From Sanderia malayensis (Eukaryota > Cnidaria > Scyphozoa > Semaeostomeae > Pelagiidae), in the NCBI GenBank assembly GCA_013076295.1, contig RQOL01000729.1, forward strand, positions 124,001 to 188,000: a DNA stretch of 64,000 nt, read 5' to 3'. Of this stretch, positions 31,783 to 45,042 are shown in pieces. Under the pieces are notes generated by a model, which made no database searches, was not told where the DNA came from, and was given only the letters and a program-made list of their open reading frames with translations. The first letter of the stretch is position 1, and the number at the start of each line of letters is the position of its first letter. The position numbers and the translations under genes were made by a program.

Positions 31783-34700
31783 CTTTATCTGGCCTTCTGA
31801 GCTGTTCCCAATAGTTCTTCTTCAATTTCCAAGCCCTAATTCGCGCAAAGTTGAGTTGATGCCCTGAATGTTTGTTGCAACAATCCTTGACTGCAACTTA
31901 CAACTCATTAACCATGCCACTTTAAGCATAAAGAATGCACCGCGTGTATCGCCAAGTTCTTTGATGACGTAATACTGTTTATCATCTATATCAAATACAA
32001 GGATTCTTGCGGCTTTAGATAATGTTACTAATGCAACATTGACCATCAAATCACCAAAGAATTTCTCTCCGTGTGTCAACAAACTGAACTGCCACCATAG
32101 ACGAGCTTGAATTACTCATGCAGTGAAGATGATAATGGGGTTAATTGAAAATCTTTCAAATGCAGTATGGTTTGGCAATTTCCTTCAGCTACTGCTGCAT
32201 GAAGTCGATATTTTGGCTTTCCAGCCTAGCACGTTTTACAAAGAATTATTAACTACAACCATGAAATTGATCAAAACGTTACCAGACAGACACCTGCAAG
32301 AAATAATGAGCAACACATCAGCATTCCAGTGACAAATTTGTGAACAACATCAATTCAAATCTTTTGAGAGCATGCTTCTTTTTAAATAATCTGCAGAAAA
32401 TAATCCGCAGATGTTTTATCCAAAATGGAATGTGTGGAAAAATAAGCGTGGGTTGGGTGTGGTGTGACATTGTGCCAGCCTTGAACTGATAAACACGATT
32501 ATTAATTGTTTGAAAGGAAACACAAACAGTAAATAAGGAACAAACTTCTCTTATTCATAAAAACGTAATTGAGGGTAAATAAAAGACCATTACATGGGAA
32601 TACAAGAACTTTTTAATTAAATAGTAATCTTTGCATATTGATTCTAATCAAAGCTGATTACAATTTGCCCTGAGGGAGAATTCATGTTGTTACATTCATT
32701 TTTTTTGCTTTTGATTACAGTCAGATAATTCACAACGGACAGAAAATATTAAAATGCGTGAGAAATTTATTGTTAGGATCTTAGATTATGAAAAACATCG
32801 GCACGTTTTCTCCTTTGTGTTCGCTCTTCGCTCAAAACAAAACATCTTGAAAAATTCACACAGACAGTCCCAGATTTAATTTTTCAACTTCACCGCACAA
32901 CCTGCTTCCGAAGGTTTGGCGGTTTGGCAAGAAGAATGAAAAAGAGGCTGTTAATGCAAACGAGGTCACATCCAAGCACCTGCGATCGAAATCGAAAAGA
33001 GAACCTGCCATTGGGATGGGACCTGTAATTAATTGTTGACCCGGCCGTGGCTTTAGAAACGATAGCCAATTCAATCACAGAATTACTTATGCCATACTGA
33101 GATAATACTAAAATTGGATTTGTTCATACATATAGATTGAACCAATGATGAGCAATTAGTTTCCGCTGGTTTGTTTCGTGTATGGTCGTCGTCGTGAAAG
33201 GGAGGAATGGAGCTCAAACCCACCCACAAAATACACGTCATTGTTACTTTTTAACGATTATTCTTTTCCCCACCTGATTCTACGTGAGTTACAAGAGAAC
33301 GGAAAATGAAACTATTCATGCTATATTTCATAAAGAATCCAGCTCAACATAGTTTTCAAAGTATCTTGTTTCAAACCTCTTTTTGTCAAACAGTAGCACG
33401 AAAAGTTGGCTGCAGAGGAATTAGCTTGAAAACGTCAATGAATGAACCTTTAAACGTCGTTGAACATTTAGTGCAATTGAAATTAAGGCACTGTTGCATA
33501 AGAACAGCACAGGTGCAAAAAAAACATCGATATTGTGGCAAGAAATGAGAAAAAAGGCAAAAAGATTGCTTAATATAAGCAAAACTATAACGTCAACATC
33601 GAAATAGTATTTTTATTTAATTGATAGCTATGCCGGACACTGCTTAAAGAAACACGTGATAATATGTACTTTCAAAAAATTAAAGACTGCAAATGAATGG
33701 GACATGGACATTTTTCTCGTTTTCAATTACCTGCATGCTGATTTAAATATTCAACATTGGAAAGTTTCTCAGGAAATTCGTCTTTAGTGGTACAAGTTTT
33801 TAAATTATTGGCCATTCCAACAAGCAGGTTCTCTGTTAAAAAACGTGCTCCCGATATCAATTATACTAAGAAAAACCTGTCGTAATAGGAGGAAGGAAAA
33901 TGTTGAAACTTTCGAGATTGCTCTTTTCATGAATAAACAAATCTTGTTATGATACGAAGAGAGCATACGTGAAGCTTAAAGTCTCTAAGCATAAATGATA
34001 GCATCAAGCATATTTGTTAAAAAGAAAAACTGGTAGAATAAAAGAAAGAGGTATAACGAGAGAACATACTCACCACTGCTGGCTGCAGGTCACAAACTAA
34101 CTGAAGAAGGAACAACTGAACAGAAGACACAAATAATATGATCTTCTTTCAGTGCAGCTGGTTGGTTGACAAAGAAAATCCATCTGCTATATCCTTGATC
34201 AACAACACAATCATTAAAACAATGGTGTAAAAAGAAGCTCTACTAAGAAAAGGTACTTCTACGCACCAGTGGAGTCGCCACGGGGTGGACTGGGGTGGAC
34301 ATGTCCACCCCAGTTTTCCCAGTTTGTCAACCTGTCCAACTGTCAACCACCTTCGGCGTTAGTGGAGTTGAAAATGACATTATCTGGTCACATGTGGAAT
34401 AAAATATAATATATAATATAATATAATATGTGTGAAGTGTCAATCAATAAAGCATTCAAAACGTTTACATTTAATACACATGTGCAAAAACCTCCATACT
34501 TTAAAACGACTGTTGCATTCTGATGCAGCTTAGCGACGACCGGGTTAGTTGGTTTGGCCAGGAAGCTGATAGCGTGCTTCGCATAATAAAACATGTCTTG
34601 GATTAGTGCACACTAATTTTTTTATATTAAATCACTTCTACATCTATATTATTCAAATGAAACAATTCTTAATTACAAGTTCAAATAGAAAAACAACCAA

Positions 34701-34942
34701 AGAGTTCTTGATTATATTTTATAAGCTTTTCCTTCCAAAATTGCAAGCAAATTCAAGCCTGAAAAACCAATTGGATTCAATTGGAATGGAAAAACGGCGC
34801 GGATATCAAAATCAGATGCAGGATAATCCAATACCACTGCACACTAAGATGGCAGCGAAATCAAAGCAATAGAAAGTACTTAGAAAGAAAACATAAAGAT
34901 ATGGGGCAATAAATGAATTTCTGAAATGACTTACGTGCTTAA
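31783..34942. other. 3.2-kb intergenic stretch without a recognised gene
   Basis: AT-rich. It contains an 86-codon minus-strand frame (31822-32082) ending near a GTAAGT, a plus-strand 80-codon frame at 33306, a perfect 24-bp palindrome at 34290-34313, and an ATAATATA simple tract at about 34400-34432. None of the frames resembles a known protein. A less AT-rich patch at 34255-34360 may be a mobile-element remnant. Confidence 0.45.
34290..34313. repeat. perfect 24-bp palindrome
   Basis: The 12-base half CTGGGGTGGACA is followed by its exact reverse complement. It sits beside a second CGGGGTGGAC copy (34281-34290) in a locally less AT-rich patch. It could be the tip of an inverted-repeat element. 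Confidence 0.85.
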
Positions 34943-37900
34943 TCAAACACGAAGAAGAAATTTGATGTCTTGCTTCTTGCTGGCCTTGACAGAAGTACAA
35001 AGTGACAACTCCTACAACAGCAAAGTAGATAACCACTCATATTTAGTGTATGCATAAGCAATGACGTCACTGGACAGTCGAGCTTAACTTAACTCGTTAC
35101 TGCCTGCCAGTGAAGTAGCCAAGTTTCAGGGACAAACTAAATGTGTGTTGATAAAGGTTTTACCTTGCAAACAAGTTCTGGGGTCATTTCTGCTGCCAGA
35201 TATTTGATTACCAATGGGACGTATGCAGATACGTAACTCTTGCACTAAAAATTAAACAATGCATCATCCTTCTATTCAGCTTTAACATGATCACACTTAA
35301 ATTCAAGTTTAAAATAAAAGAGAACAGATTAAAAAAACGTCATTACCTTAGTTTCATATGTTCCGAAATAAGAACAAAACTTTTCCAATTCTGCTGTGAT
35401 TTCAGTCTATTATAAAAGCAGTTGGAAATTCGTCATATATATGCATGCATTGTACAGATATAGCTATTGCACGCATCGCATCCTCTTAACATAGCTATTA
35501 ATACTCTGTTAATATAAATTCATTTGCTGTACATATTGAATGATGGATTGGAATTATCAATAGAATTCATAAGTTATGACTGACCTGTTCTTTTGAGTCT
35601 TTAAGCATCGTATCAACGTAGCCAACAAGTAGTTTACAGATTGTGCAATACTCTCCACCACGGACAGCTATACAAAAAAACAAGTATTCGTAATGAGATA
35701 TGACACAGATAAAGTTCGCTAAATCAATCATATAGCATGATATTATAGCTATTGTATGCAGTAAATTCTCGATGCTTAATGGAGATACCTTTAAGGTTGA
35801 CACGACTAAGTAACTTTTTCAAAGCAGGGCATAAACCGACCTCCTAAAAAATGATTTAGTCCACGTGAAATACAAATAAAAAAAAATGATTTAGTAAATA
35901 CAAATACAAATCAACGTAACCTGAATAAATTAGATAGAATTATCATAAGTAATCATAATTTATCAACTGAACAGTAGGTCGACCGAGAAAAATATTTCAA
36001 CACTGAGGCATAAAAACGGAGGGTGATTGCAAAGGTGTGAAGAGAATTATAAGCATATAAATTCATAAATGAAGTATAGGGTGTAAAGAGATGAAAAAGT
36101 TAATTAAGTAATAAAGTAATGTTAAACTTACCGAGCAGACGAGCTTTGGAGAAAGTTCTTTCTTCAATAAATCAATTATTTTAGGTAAATACCCTTTGAC
36201 AAGTGCGTCGCACTAGAAAGCAAAGTACTTGCATTGTAAATGGAGTATTATTGCAAGATCACGTAAGTATTCATCGGAAAATAAAACTCTTGAATTATTT
36301 TGTTATATGATAAAATAACAAGGATGCATACTTCTGCTTTGTATGACCAAAGGTAAGAACAAAGCTTGTCAACTTCAGCTGTGATCTCGGCCTATTTATG
36401 GTGAAAAAAATTCATCAGCAATATCTTACGAAAATAAGAAAATACATACTCTACATGAATCGGAACAGCATAAACATTTTTAAAAGGATTCAAAAAATAA
36501 AAATCAGCTATTTACCTCGGTTTTTGTGCTAATAAGGCCTTCGACGTAGCCAACTACCATTTCACAGACATCACAAGATGTACTTTTAAGTACTAAAAGA
36601 AGAAATGCACAATAATCGCATACAATATAAAAACAACAACAATAAAACGAAGTAACATCAGTAACATAAACCTATTTGAAATAAATAAACAACAAACAGC
36701 CAAATATATTAATGAGTCAGTGGGTAATTTCTGTACAAAATTCGAAATAAGTACGACGAGCAAAAGGAATATCACTTTTCAGCCAGGGTTTGTGTGGTGG
36801 TGACTGTTAATATTGATGTCAGATACTCTTAAAATAAAGTAAGGATTGGTGTGGTTGTTTATTCTGGATGTTAGGAACTCTTAAAATAGATTAAATTTAG
36901 AAAGATGGTGCACACCTTTTTTTGTTTGATTACTCAACGACGCCTTTGTAGATGAACAGAGACCAAGTGTCTAAAAGAAAGAACAAATTCAACACATTGG
37001 TGAATATATAGCTAGCAAAGCTTAAAATACCGAGAAGTTACATCGTCGGATTGATGACGTATAGTGTGGGTTCAAAAATCTGACATGACTTCTGGTTAAT
37101 TTGTGACAGTCTGCAGAGGTGGGAAATAAAAAAATACCTTGCAGATAACAGCTGGCGTTATTTCTTGCTTCAACATTTCAATGATCTTTGGAAGGTACAT
37201 TTTAACCATTGCATCACACTATAAAAGAAATGAACAAAACAATGGATGAATAAATGGATGAACGAGTGAATGGATGAATGAAAAAATTAATGAATAATGA
37301 AATATGACGCACTTCAGTTTTGTAAGATCCCAAATCAGCACAATACTTTTCAACCTCCTTGACAATTTCATCCTGAAATGAAACTCATCAACCTCAATTT
37401 CTTAAAAGCTGTACATTTCAGAAGACGAGTGTAAAATTTTTTGCATTTCGCAGGTCAGCCTGTCTCAAAAACAAAATCAAAACTATTGTACCTCTGTCTT
37501 TGTGCTAATTAAACCTTCAGCATAATTCACAACAAATTCACAAACTGTGCATTCAACTCCACCGGCTTAAAATAAAAAATTGGTATTAATTAATACCAAA
37601 CAAACAAACCTTCAATCATAATAATTATCATCATCATCATTATCACAATAATCATGTTCATGATAACATGTAATTATAAACCTTTTACTGTTTCAATTTT
37701 CTTTGCAACTTTTACAAGAAGTGGCTTCGCAGCTGTACACAAACCAAGTTCCTACAATAATAAGTAAACAATTAATGCAATGAAACTATAAATTAGTATA
37801 GAATAGAAATGGCTTGAGTATGGTGAATACCTTGCAGACCAAATCAGGAGACAGTTCTTGAGCCAAAAACTTGAAGACAAGTGGTAAATATGTACTCATG

Positions 37901-40900
37901 TATTGTTTACACTGAAAAGAGACAAAATTGCAAAAAAATGATATTCTCTGCTTTCTTTATACTTCGGGCTAACTCAGTAAGCGTAATGACCATGATATGA
38001 TAACATGTAACTAATTATAGCAACGTACCATAGTTTGGTAAGAACCCATAACCGAGCAGATTTGTTCTAGCTCAGCTGTTATTTCAGTCTAGTAAAAACA
38101 AACGGACATTGCTACATTTCGTAAAACAAAGATGAAACTAAAAGAAAGATGACACAACAACCCACATATTAATACCTCAGTTGAATTATTCTTCAATAAG
38201 TTGTCAACATATGTTACTCCCATCTTGCAAATTGGACAAAATTCTCCACTCTTCATTCCTGAAAAAGAAACGAAGCTGAAACTAACCGTTGGTCTTCATT
38301 ACTAACATGTCTACGTCATAGTCACAGTAATGCTAAAATGCAATATGTTGACAGAAACATCTACTCACCTTCAATGGCATTATGGAGCAATTTTTTCAAT
38401 GCAGTGCAAAGACCAAGTTCCTTGAAAAACAAACAAAATTAAACTAATTAATAAATAATAATGTTATATTGAAGCTCATAGAGAAAGTGGTTAGCATAAT
38501 AAAAATACTATTTTACCTTGCATACAAGTGCTGGAGTAAGCTCTTTCTTTAGCAGTTCGATAATTGATGGAACATATGTTTTGACAATTGAGTCACACTG
38601 CAACAAACAATCACTTGATTAATCAACCAATCAATGAATCAATCAATGAATTAATCAATGAATCAATCAATGAATTAATCAATGAATTAACATATAAAAT
38701 ACCAGAGACACATATGAAATTGGAAATACCTCTTCTTTGTATGATCCCAGGTAACCGCACAGCTTCTCCATTTCAGCAACAATCTCTGACTGTGGAATAA
38801 GCAATATTCTTATTATGACCAGATTAAACAAGAAATTCCACTTCATCAAGCTTTAATTAAGTAAAAAAACATATTAAAACATAAAAAACTAAAACTTACC
38901 TCTGTTTTAGTGCTAATGAGCTTCTCGACTTCTCCGACGACCAATTCGCATAGCTCACAAGTAACACCACTTTTCACATCTATGCAATATATAGAAAAAT
39001 ATTTGATAACATCATTAAGCATAAACTGTGCATGATGATATCAGTGTAATTCTCAAATAATGTTCATGATAACATGCAATTATAAACCTTTTACTGTTTC
39101 AATTTTCTTTGCAACTTTTACAAGAAGTGGCTTCGCAGCTGTACACAAACCAAGTTCCTACAATAATAAGTAAACAATTAATGCAATGAAACTAGAAGTT
39201 AGCATATAATAGAAATGGCTTGAGTATGGTGAATACCTTGCAGACCAAATCAGGAGACAGTTCTTGAGCCAAAAACTTGAAGACAAGCGGCAAATATGTA
39301 CTCATGTATTGTTTACACTGAAAAAAAGAGACAAAATTGCAAAAAAATGATATTCTCTGCTTTCTTCATACTTCGCGCTAACTCAGTAAGCGTAATGACC
39401 ATGATATGATAACATGTAACTAATTATAGCAACGTACCATGGTTTGGTAAGAACCCATAACCGAGCAGATTTGTTCTAGCTCAGCTGTTATTTCAGTCTA
39501 GTAAAAACAAACGGACATTGCTACATTTCGTAAAACAAAGATGAAACTAAAAGAAAGATGACACAACAACCCACATATTAATACCTCAGTTGAATTATTC
39601 TTCAATAAGTTGTCAACATATGTTACTCCCATCTTGCAAATTGGACAAAATTCTCCACTCTTCATTCCTGAAAAAGAAACGAAGCTGAAACTAACCATTG
39701 GTCTTCATTACTAACATGTCTACGTCATAGTCACAGTAATGCTAAAATGCAATGTGTTGACAGTAGGATCTACTCACCTTCAATGGCATTATGGAGCAAT
39801 TTTTTCAATGCAGTGCAAAGACCAAGTTCCTTGAAAAACAAACAAAATTAAACTAATTAATAAATGATAATGTTATATTGAAGCTCATAGAGAAAGTGGT
39901 TGGCATAATAAAAAGTAATACTAATTTTACCTTGCATACAAGTGCTGGAGTAAGCTCTTTCTTTAGCAGTTCGATAATTGATGGAACATATGTTTTGACA
40001 ATTGAGTCACACTGCAACAAACAATCACTTGATTAATCAACCAATCAATGAATCAATCAATGAATTAATCAATGAATCAATCAATGAATTAATCAATGAA
40101 TTAACATATAAAATACCAGAGACACATATGAAATTGGAAATACCTCTTCTTTGTATGATCCCAGGTAACCGCACAGCTTCTCCATTTCAGCAACAATCTC
40201 TGACTGTGGAATAAGCAATATTCTTATTATGACCAGATTAAACAAGAAATTCCACTTCATCAAGCTTTAATTAAGTAAAAAAACATATTAAAACATAAAA
40301 AACTAAAACTTACCTCTGTTTTAGTGCTAATGAGCTTCTCGACTTCTCCGACGACCAATTCGCATAGCTCACAAGTAACACCACTTTTCACATCTATGCA
40401 ATATATAGAAAAATATTTGATAACATCATTAAGCATAAACTGTGCATGATGATATCAGTGTAATTCTCAAATAATGTTCATGATAACATGCAATTATAAA
40501 CCTTTAACTGTTTCAATTTTCTTTGCAACTTTTACAAGAAGTGGCTTCGCAGCTGTACACAAACCAAGTTCCTGCAGTAATAAGTAAACAATTAATGCAA
40601 TGAAACTATAAATTAGTATAGAATAGAAATGGCTTGAGTATGGTGAATACCTTGCAGACCAAATCAGGAGACAGTTCTTGAGCCAAAAACTTGAAGACAA
40701 GCGGCAAATATGTACTCATGTATTGTTTACACTGAAAAAAAGAGACAAAATTGCAAAAAAATGATATTCTCTGCTTTCTTCATACTTCGGGCTAACTCAG
40801 TAAGCGTAATGACCATGATATGATAACATGTAACTAATTATAGCAACGTACCATAGTTTGGTAAGAACCCATAACCGAGCAGATTTGTTCTAGCTCAGCT

Positions 40901-43900
40901 GTTATCTCAGTCTAGTAAAAACAAACGGACATTGCTACATTTCAAAAACAAAGATGAAACTAAAAGAAAGAATGAAACACAACGACCTGTAGATTAATAC
41001 CTCAGTTGAATTATTCTTCAATAAGTTGTCAACATATGTTACTCCCATCTTGCAAATTGGACAAAATTCTCCACTCTTCATTCCTGAAAAAGAAACGAAG
41101 CTGAAACTAACCGTTGGTCTTCATTACTAACATGTCTACGTCATAGTCACAGTAATGCTAAAATGCAATGTGTTGACAGTAAGATCTACTCACCTTCAAT
41201 GGCATTATGGAGCAATTTTTTCAATGCAGTGCAAAGACCAAGTTCCTTGAAAAACAAACAAAATTAAACTAATTAATAAATGATAATGTTATATTGAAGC
41301 TCATAGAGAAAGTGGTTGGCATAATAAAAAGTAATACTAATTTTACCTTGCATACAAGTGCTGGAGTAAGCTCTTTCTTTAGCAATTCAATAATTGATGG
41401 AACATATGTTTTGACAATCGAGTCACACTGCAACAAACAATCACTTGATTAATCAACCAATCAATAAATCAATCAATGAATTAATCAATGAATCAATCAA
41501 TGAATTAATCAATGAATCAATCAATGAATTAATCAATGAATCAACATAAAAAATAACAGAGATGCATATGAAATTGGAAATACCTCTGCTTTGTATGATC
41601 CTAAGTAACCGCACAGCTTCTCCATTTCAGCAACAATCTCTGACTGTAGAAAAAGCAATATTCTTATTGTCACCAGATTAAACAAGAAATTGCACTTCAT
41701 CAAATTTTAATAAAGTAAAAAAAATATTTAAATATAGAAAACTAAAACTTACCTCTGTGCTAGTGCTAATGAGTTTCTCGACTTCTCCAACAACCAATTC
41801 GCATAGCTCACAAGTAACACCACTCTTCACACCTATGCAATTATAGAACAATATTTGATAACATCATTAAACATAAACCGCGCATGATAATATCAGTGTA
41901 ATTCTCAAAGACAGGCATCGTGTTCACCCCTGTACTTTGAAAAGCTTCAAGAAGCGGATATGCTTAGAGAAACTTCAAAAATTAAAAGCAACAATTTTTC
42001 TTACTTGATTTTCTGAGTTTGATCATTTTGACAATTGAAGCGCTGCAAAGTTTCAACTCAGTACAGATCTTTTTGGGGCTCAATTGCTTCACAAGAAGAG
42101 CAATGATTTGCTTTCCATATTCACTTATCAAAGCATCACACTGAAGAAAAAAAATAAATAAATATCAAAGCCATAATTTTCAGGGCATGTTAAGATAGCT
42201 AAAAACCCCAAACACTTTAATGAAAAACTTGTCACATAGATTTCTTTTAGAAGGTCAAACTCTCAGACACTGTGAGTTGTCCCAATTGAACATGTTAATT
42301 GCTCAACTCTTGTTATAATGGATGCATGCTGGAAATCACTGTCATAAAACTGAGTACTTCTCCACTCCAGCATGGGGGACTCTGATTATTGCAGACACAA
42401 AATATTGGTCTGGTGTTTGTGGTAGTGAGAGTTGACTGTAGATTGCAATATAAATGGAATAAGAGATTCAGACAAGAAACCATTTGTTCTTACCTCAGTC
42501 TTCACTGTTGATGGAAGATAGTTGCAAAGCTTTTCAACATAGGCAGTGATCTCTTTCTGCAAATAAAAAATAAGCAATCAGAAGCCATAAAAATTGCAAA
42601 AGAACATCAATATAAAATATTGAGAAGCATATACATCTGATGAATAAAATTATCTGCAAGCAAACAGAATAAAGTCAAACCTCTGTCGATTCTTTTGAAA
42701 TAAGGCTGTCTAGTTCACTCATGCCAAACTCACAAACAGTGCACAGTGCACTTTGTTTCAGTTCAAAGTGCTTTTTCATAGCAAAAACAATTGGCATAAT
42801 TTTCTGCATTTTAGCAGGAGTTTCAATCTCTACAGATCTACCAGCTTTGGAGCACATTTCAACCATTTGACATATCATTGTTGGGTTTGCCTAAAAAATG
42901 GAAGCAAAACACAATTTTATTTGTCAAAGCACTAAACACCAAGAGATATATTTTACGATTAACTATCAAAAATATTATAAAACCAAACATACAGTGTACT
43001 GTGTCACAAGGGACAATATTTCTTTTCCGTAAGTATTGACAAGAGACTTGCACTGTGAAAGACAAGAAAATTAATTATATCTGATGACTGTGATTTGTGG
43101 TAAACGTGTGATCACGAAATTTGGAGCATAGGGAAGCATGGAAATTGCTAAAATAATATGGGATGTTTATTGTTTCTTACCTCTGCAGCATAGCTGCCCA
43201 ACATTGAGCAAGCTGCATTTAAACCTTGGATGACTTCGGTCTGCAGTTACAAAGTTATAAGTCAGACATTACATATTTACACAACTTACACACATACCTA
43301 CATTTCATGCAATATATACCATAATATGCATTATTATCACAATTTTTCCATCTATTCTCTACTTATTTCTCATGAAATTTTAGATAAAAAATATGTTAAG
43401 CACTGTGTTAAGTTCTATTAACTAAGGAATTCAGTTTTTGCTCAAAGAAAGTCTTAAGAAAGTTTTAGTACTGAAATTGGCAAATTGCAAGTATTGGATA
43501 AAAAGAAAACTTTCTTATAAAAAAGTGTACAAAATTTTGGGTCCAAAATAGAATAAAGAAGTCAAATAGAGAAGGTATATATGTATTTCCAAAAAAATTG
43601 ACTATGGCACTTTTCAAGCAAGCCTTGTTTTATCATAGTTGAGCATGATGTGACAAAACAAATGATACCTCTGTGAGATTATTAGCGAGGAAACTATGAA
43701 CCATTCCAACAACTTCTTTGCATGTATCACATGTAGTTGACTGCAAATATAGACAATAGCATAATCAATGATTTGATACAATTATGTTAGTATGTCAGGG
43801 CAATTAGTCACTTCATGGTGTGAGGTGAGATCAAATGGGACATTGGGGGGTCAGAATAGAGTGGGGGTGCGGTGAAGGTTACGCAATCTGAAACAATGAT

Positions 43901-44668
43901 AATAGCTGTATCCTTTGTATTGATAAGCACAACCCATATCATGTGTCGCATGAAAATTATTTCGACATGTTTGCCAAGCGTTTCCTGTTGTGAGAAAAGC
44001 CATGCCCAATCATGTTATTGAAATCAACATGATAGCACATGCATGCATGACACAATATGCGTGTCGCAGTAACACAAAAAAGTTTCAGTTTTGAATTAAA
44101 TCCCGTGACTAGCTCGAGATTACCTTTATCAATTTATTTTTTATTTTTCCCGGCAATTAGTTGAAACAAACACGATAAAGCTCATTTCAATTCGCAAATT
44201 CGCATCCTGTTAAGCATTTCCTAAAACCTTTTCTTCGCATGCATGATTATTTTAGCAATGAGTGATAAAATGCGGTAAATATATTCATCCTACCTTAAGA
44301 TGTTTTGGCCAATAAGTCTGTGAGCAATACTTCACGGCTCCACATTGCTTTGCTGTTTGGATGTTTTTGCACCAATAAGATGGTCCCATGGTACACTCTT
44401 CATCACCCAAAAGATGTACTGTGCTTCTTGCACTCGCTAAAAACAGAAAAATTGCCTTCCCCCTCAGAAAAATGCGATTTGCGTTTACTAAACATTAATT
44501 TTTGAAAGCGTCTTGATAGGCCATGTGGTTCCATGGGTTTTCAAATGAATATCAAATGCTTTGAGTTAAGTGAGAACACTTTAAGCATTATAAACTTTGT
44601 CAACAAAATAACTCGCCATATGTTTACTTACCAAAAACCAGAAAGGACGCGAAAATTAAGAACTTCAT
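34943..44668 (-). CDS. PSAP: prosaposin-like precursor: signal peptide, one SapA, eleven SapB domains
   Basis: Lysosomal sphingolipid-activator precursor, cut into saposins that present lipids to hydrolases. The first exon gives a signal peptide (MKFLIFASFLVFASA, ATG at 44668). Exon 2 encodes a SapA domain (GPSYWCKNIQTAKQCGAVKY). Eleven SapB domains follow at about 43.7, 42.7, 41.8, 41.05, 40.35, 39.65, 38.95, 38.25, 37.5, 36.55 and 35.65 kb. Each shows the six-Cys pattern (for example VTCELCELVVG ... EKLCGYLG ... CDSIVKTY ... LVCKELGLC) and is usually spread over four exons. Domain boundaries are phase 1, so whole domains can be duplicated in frame. Several domains have N-glycosylation sequons. 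The last exon reads ELSLC and ends FLLRV at a TGA (34943-34945); no C-terminal SapA is present. Length is about 1,000 aa. Domains 3-8 arose by recent tandem duplication. The gene is divergently paired with GM2A. Confidence 0.93.
37681..41915. repeat. 1.41-kb block encoding two saposin domains, present three times in tandem
   Basis: Copies begin at 37681, 39087 and 40501 (spacing 1406 and 1414 bp) with ccttttactgtttcaatttt or near-identical sequence. Exons and introns are nearly identical between the first two copies. This includes an intronic TCAATGAAT simple repeat, seen at about 38610-38690, 40025-40105 and 41440-41545. The third copy diverges towards its end (from about 41.5 kb) and is interrupted near 41.9 kb. 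Each block carries one GMKSGEFCPICK-type and one VKSGVTCELCELV-type domain. Confidence 0.95.
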
Positions 44669-45042
44669 GACGGTCTTCAAATTTTCTCAACACGAAGCAG
44701 TATTTCTTTTCTGTTAAATGTCGATTGAAGAAGTGTAGTTTCACTTTTTTTATTTTTAGTTTTCTTTCATGCAAAAAATATGACACAAACACCAGTGTGC
44801 AAGTCACGAGACTTTTTCCTTTATCCAATCATATTCGTGCGTCTACTCCAAATTAGCATAAAGAATCGTTCGACAATGAAATGACAATAGATCTGTCAAT
44901 CAACAGCTGTTGTTACACTTAACAGCAAATTTTCTCTCTTTTCCACAAGGAAGTGTGTGGAGAAATTTCATATTCATTCCAGCAGGCAAGCTAGAGGCAT
45001 CTTGAAAGCAAGCAAAACAAATCGTATCTTTTCTCACCAAGC
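44669..45042. promoter_or_regulatory. bidirectional promoter region of prosaposin and GM2A
   Basis: Only 374 bp separate the two divergent start codons. It contains GTCACGAGAC (44803-44812), one base from the TFEB/CLEAR lysosomal consensus GTCACGTGAC but with the E-box core broken, and an ETS-like CAAGGAAGTG (about 44946-44955). No clear TATA box is placed for either gene. Shared regulation is inferred from the geometry and the common pathway. Confidence 0.55.

Noticed and set aside
31822..32082. 86-codon minus-strand frame upstream of the GPCR, ending near GTAAGT
   Set aside because: The GPCR frame has an in-frame stop just upstream of its ATG and no family resemblance was seen, so it is not treated as a receptor exon or a gene.
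38588..40214. Identical 70-codon frames at 38588-38800 and 40002-40214
   Set aside because: They are intronic TCAATGAAT simple repeat running into an antisense read of a saposin exon, duplicated with the prosaposin block.
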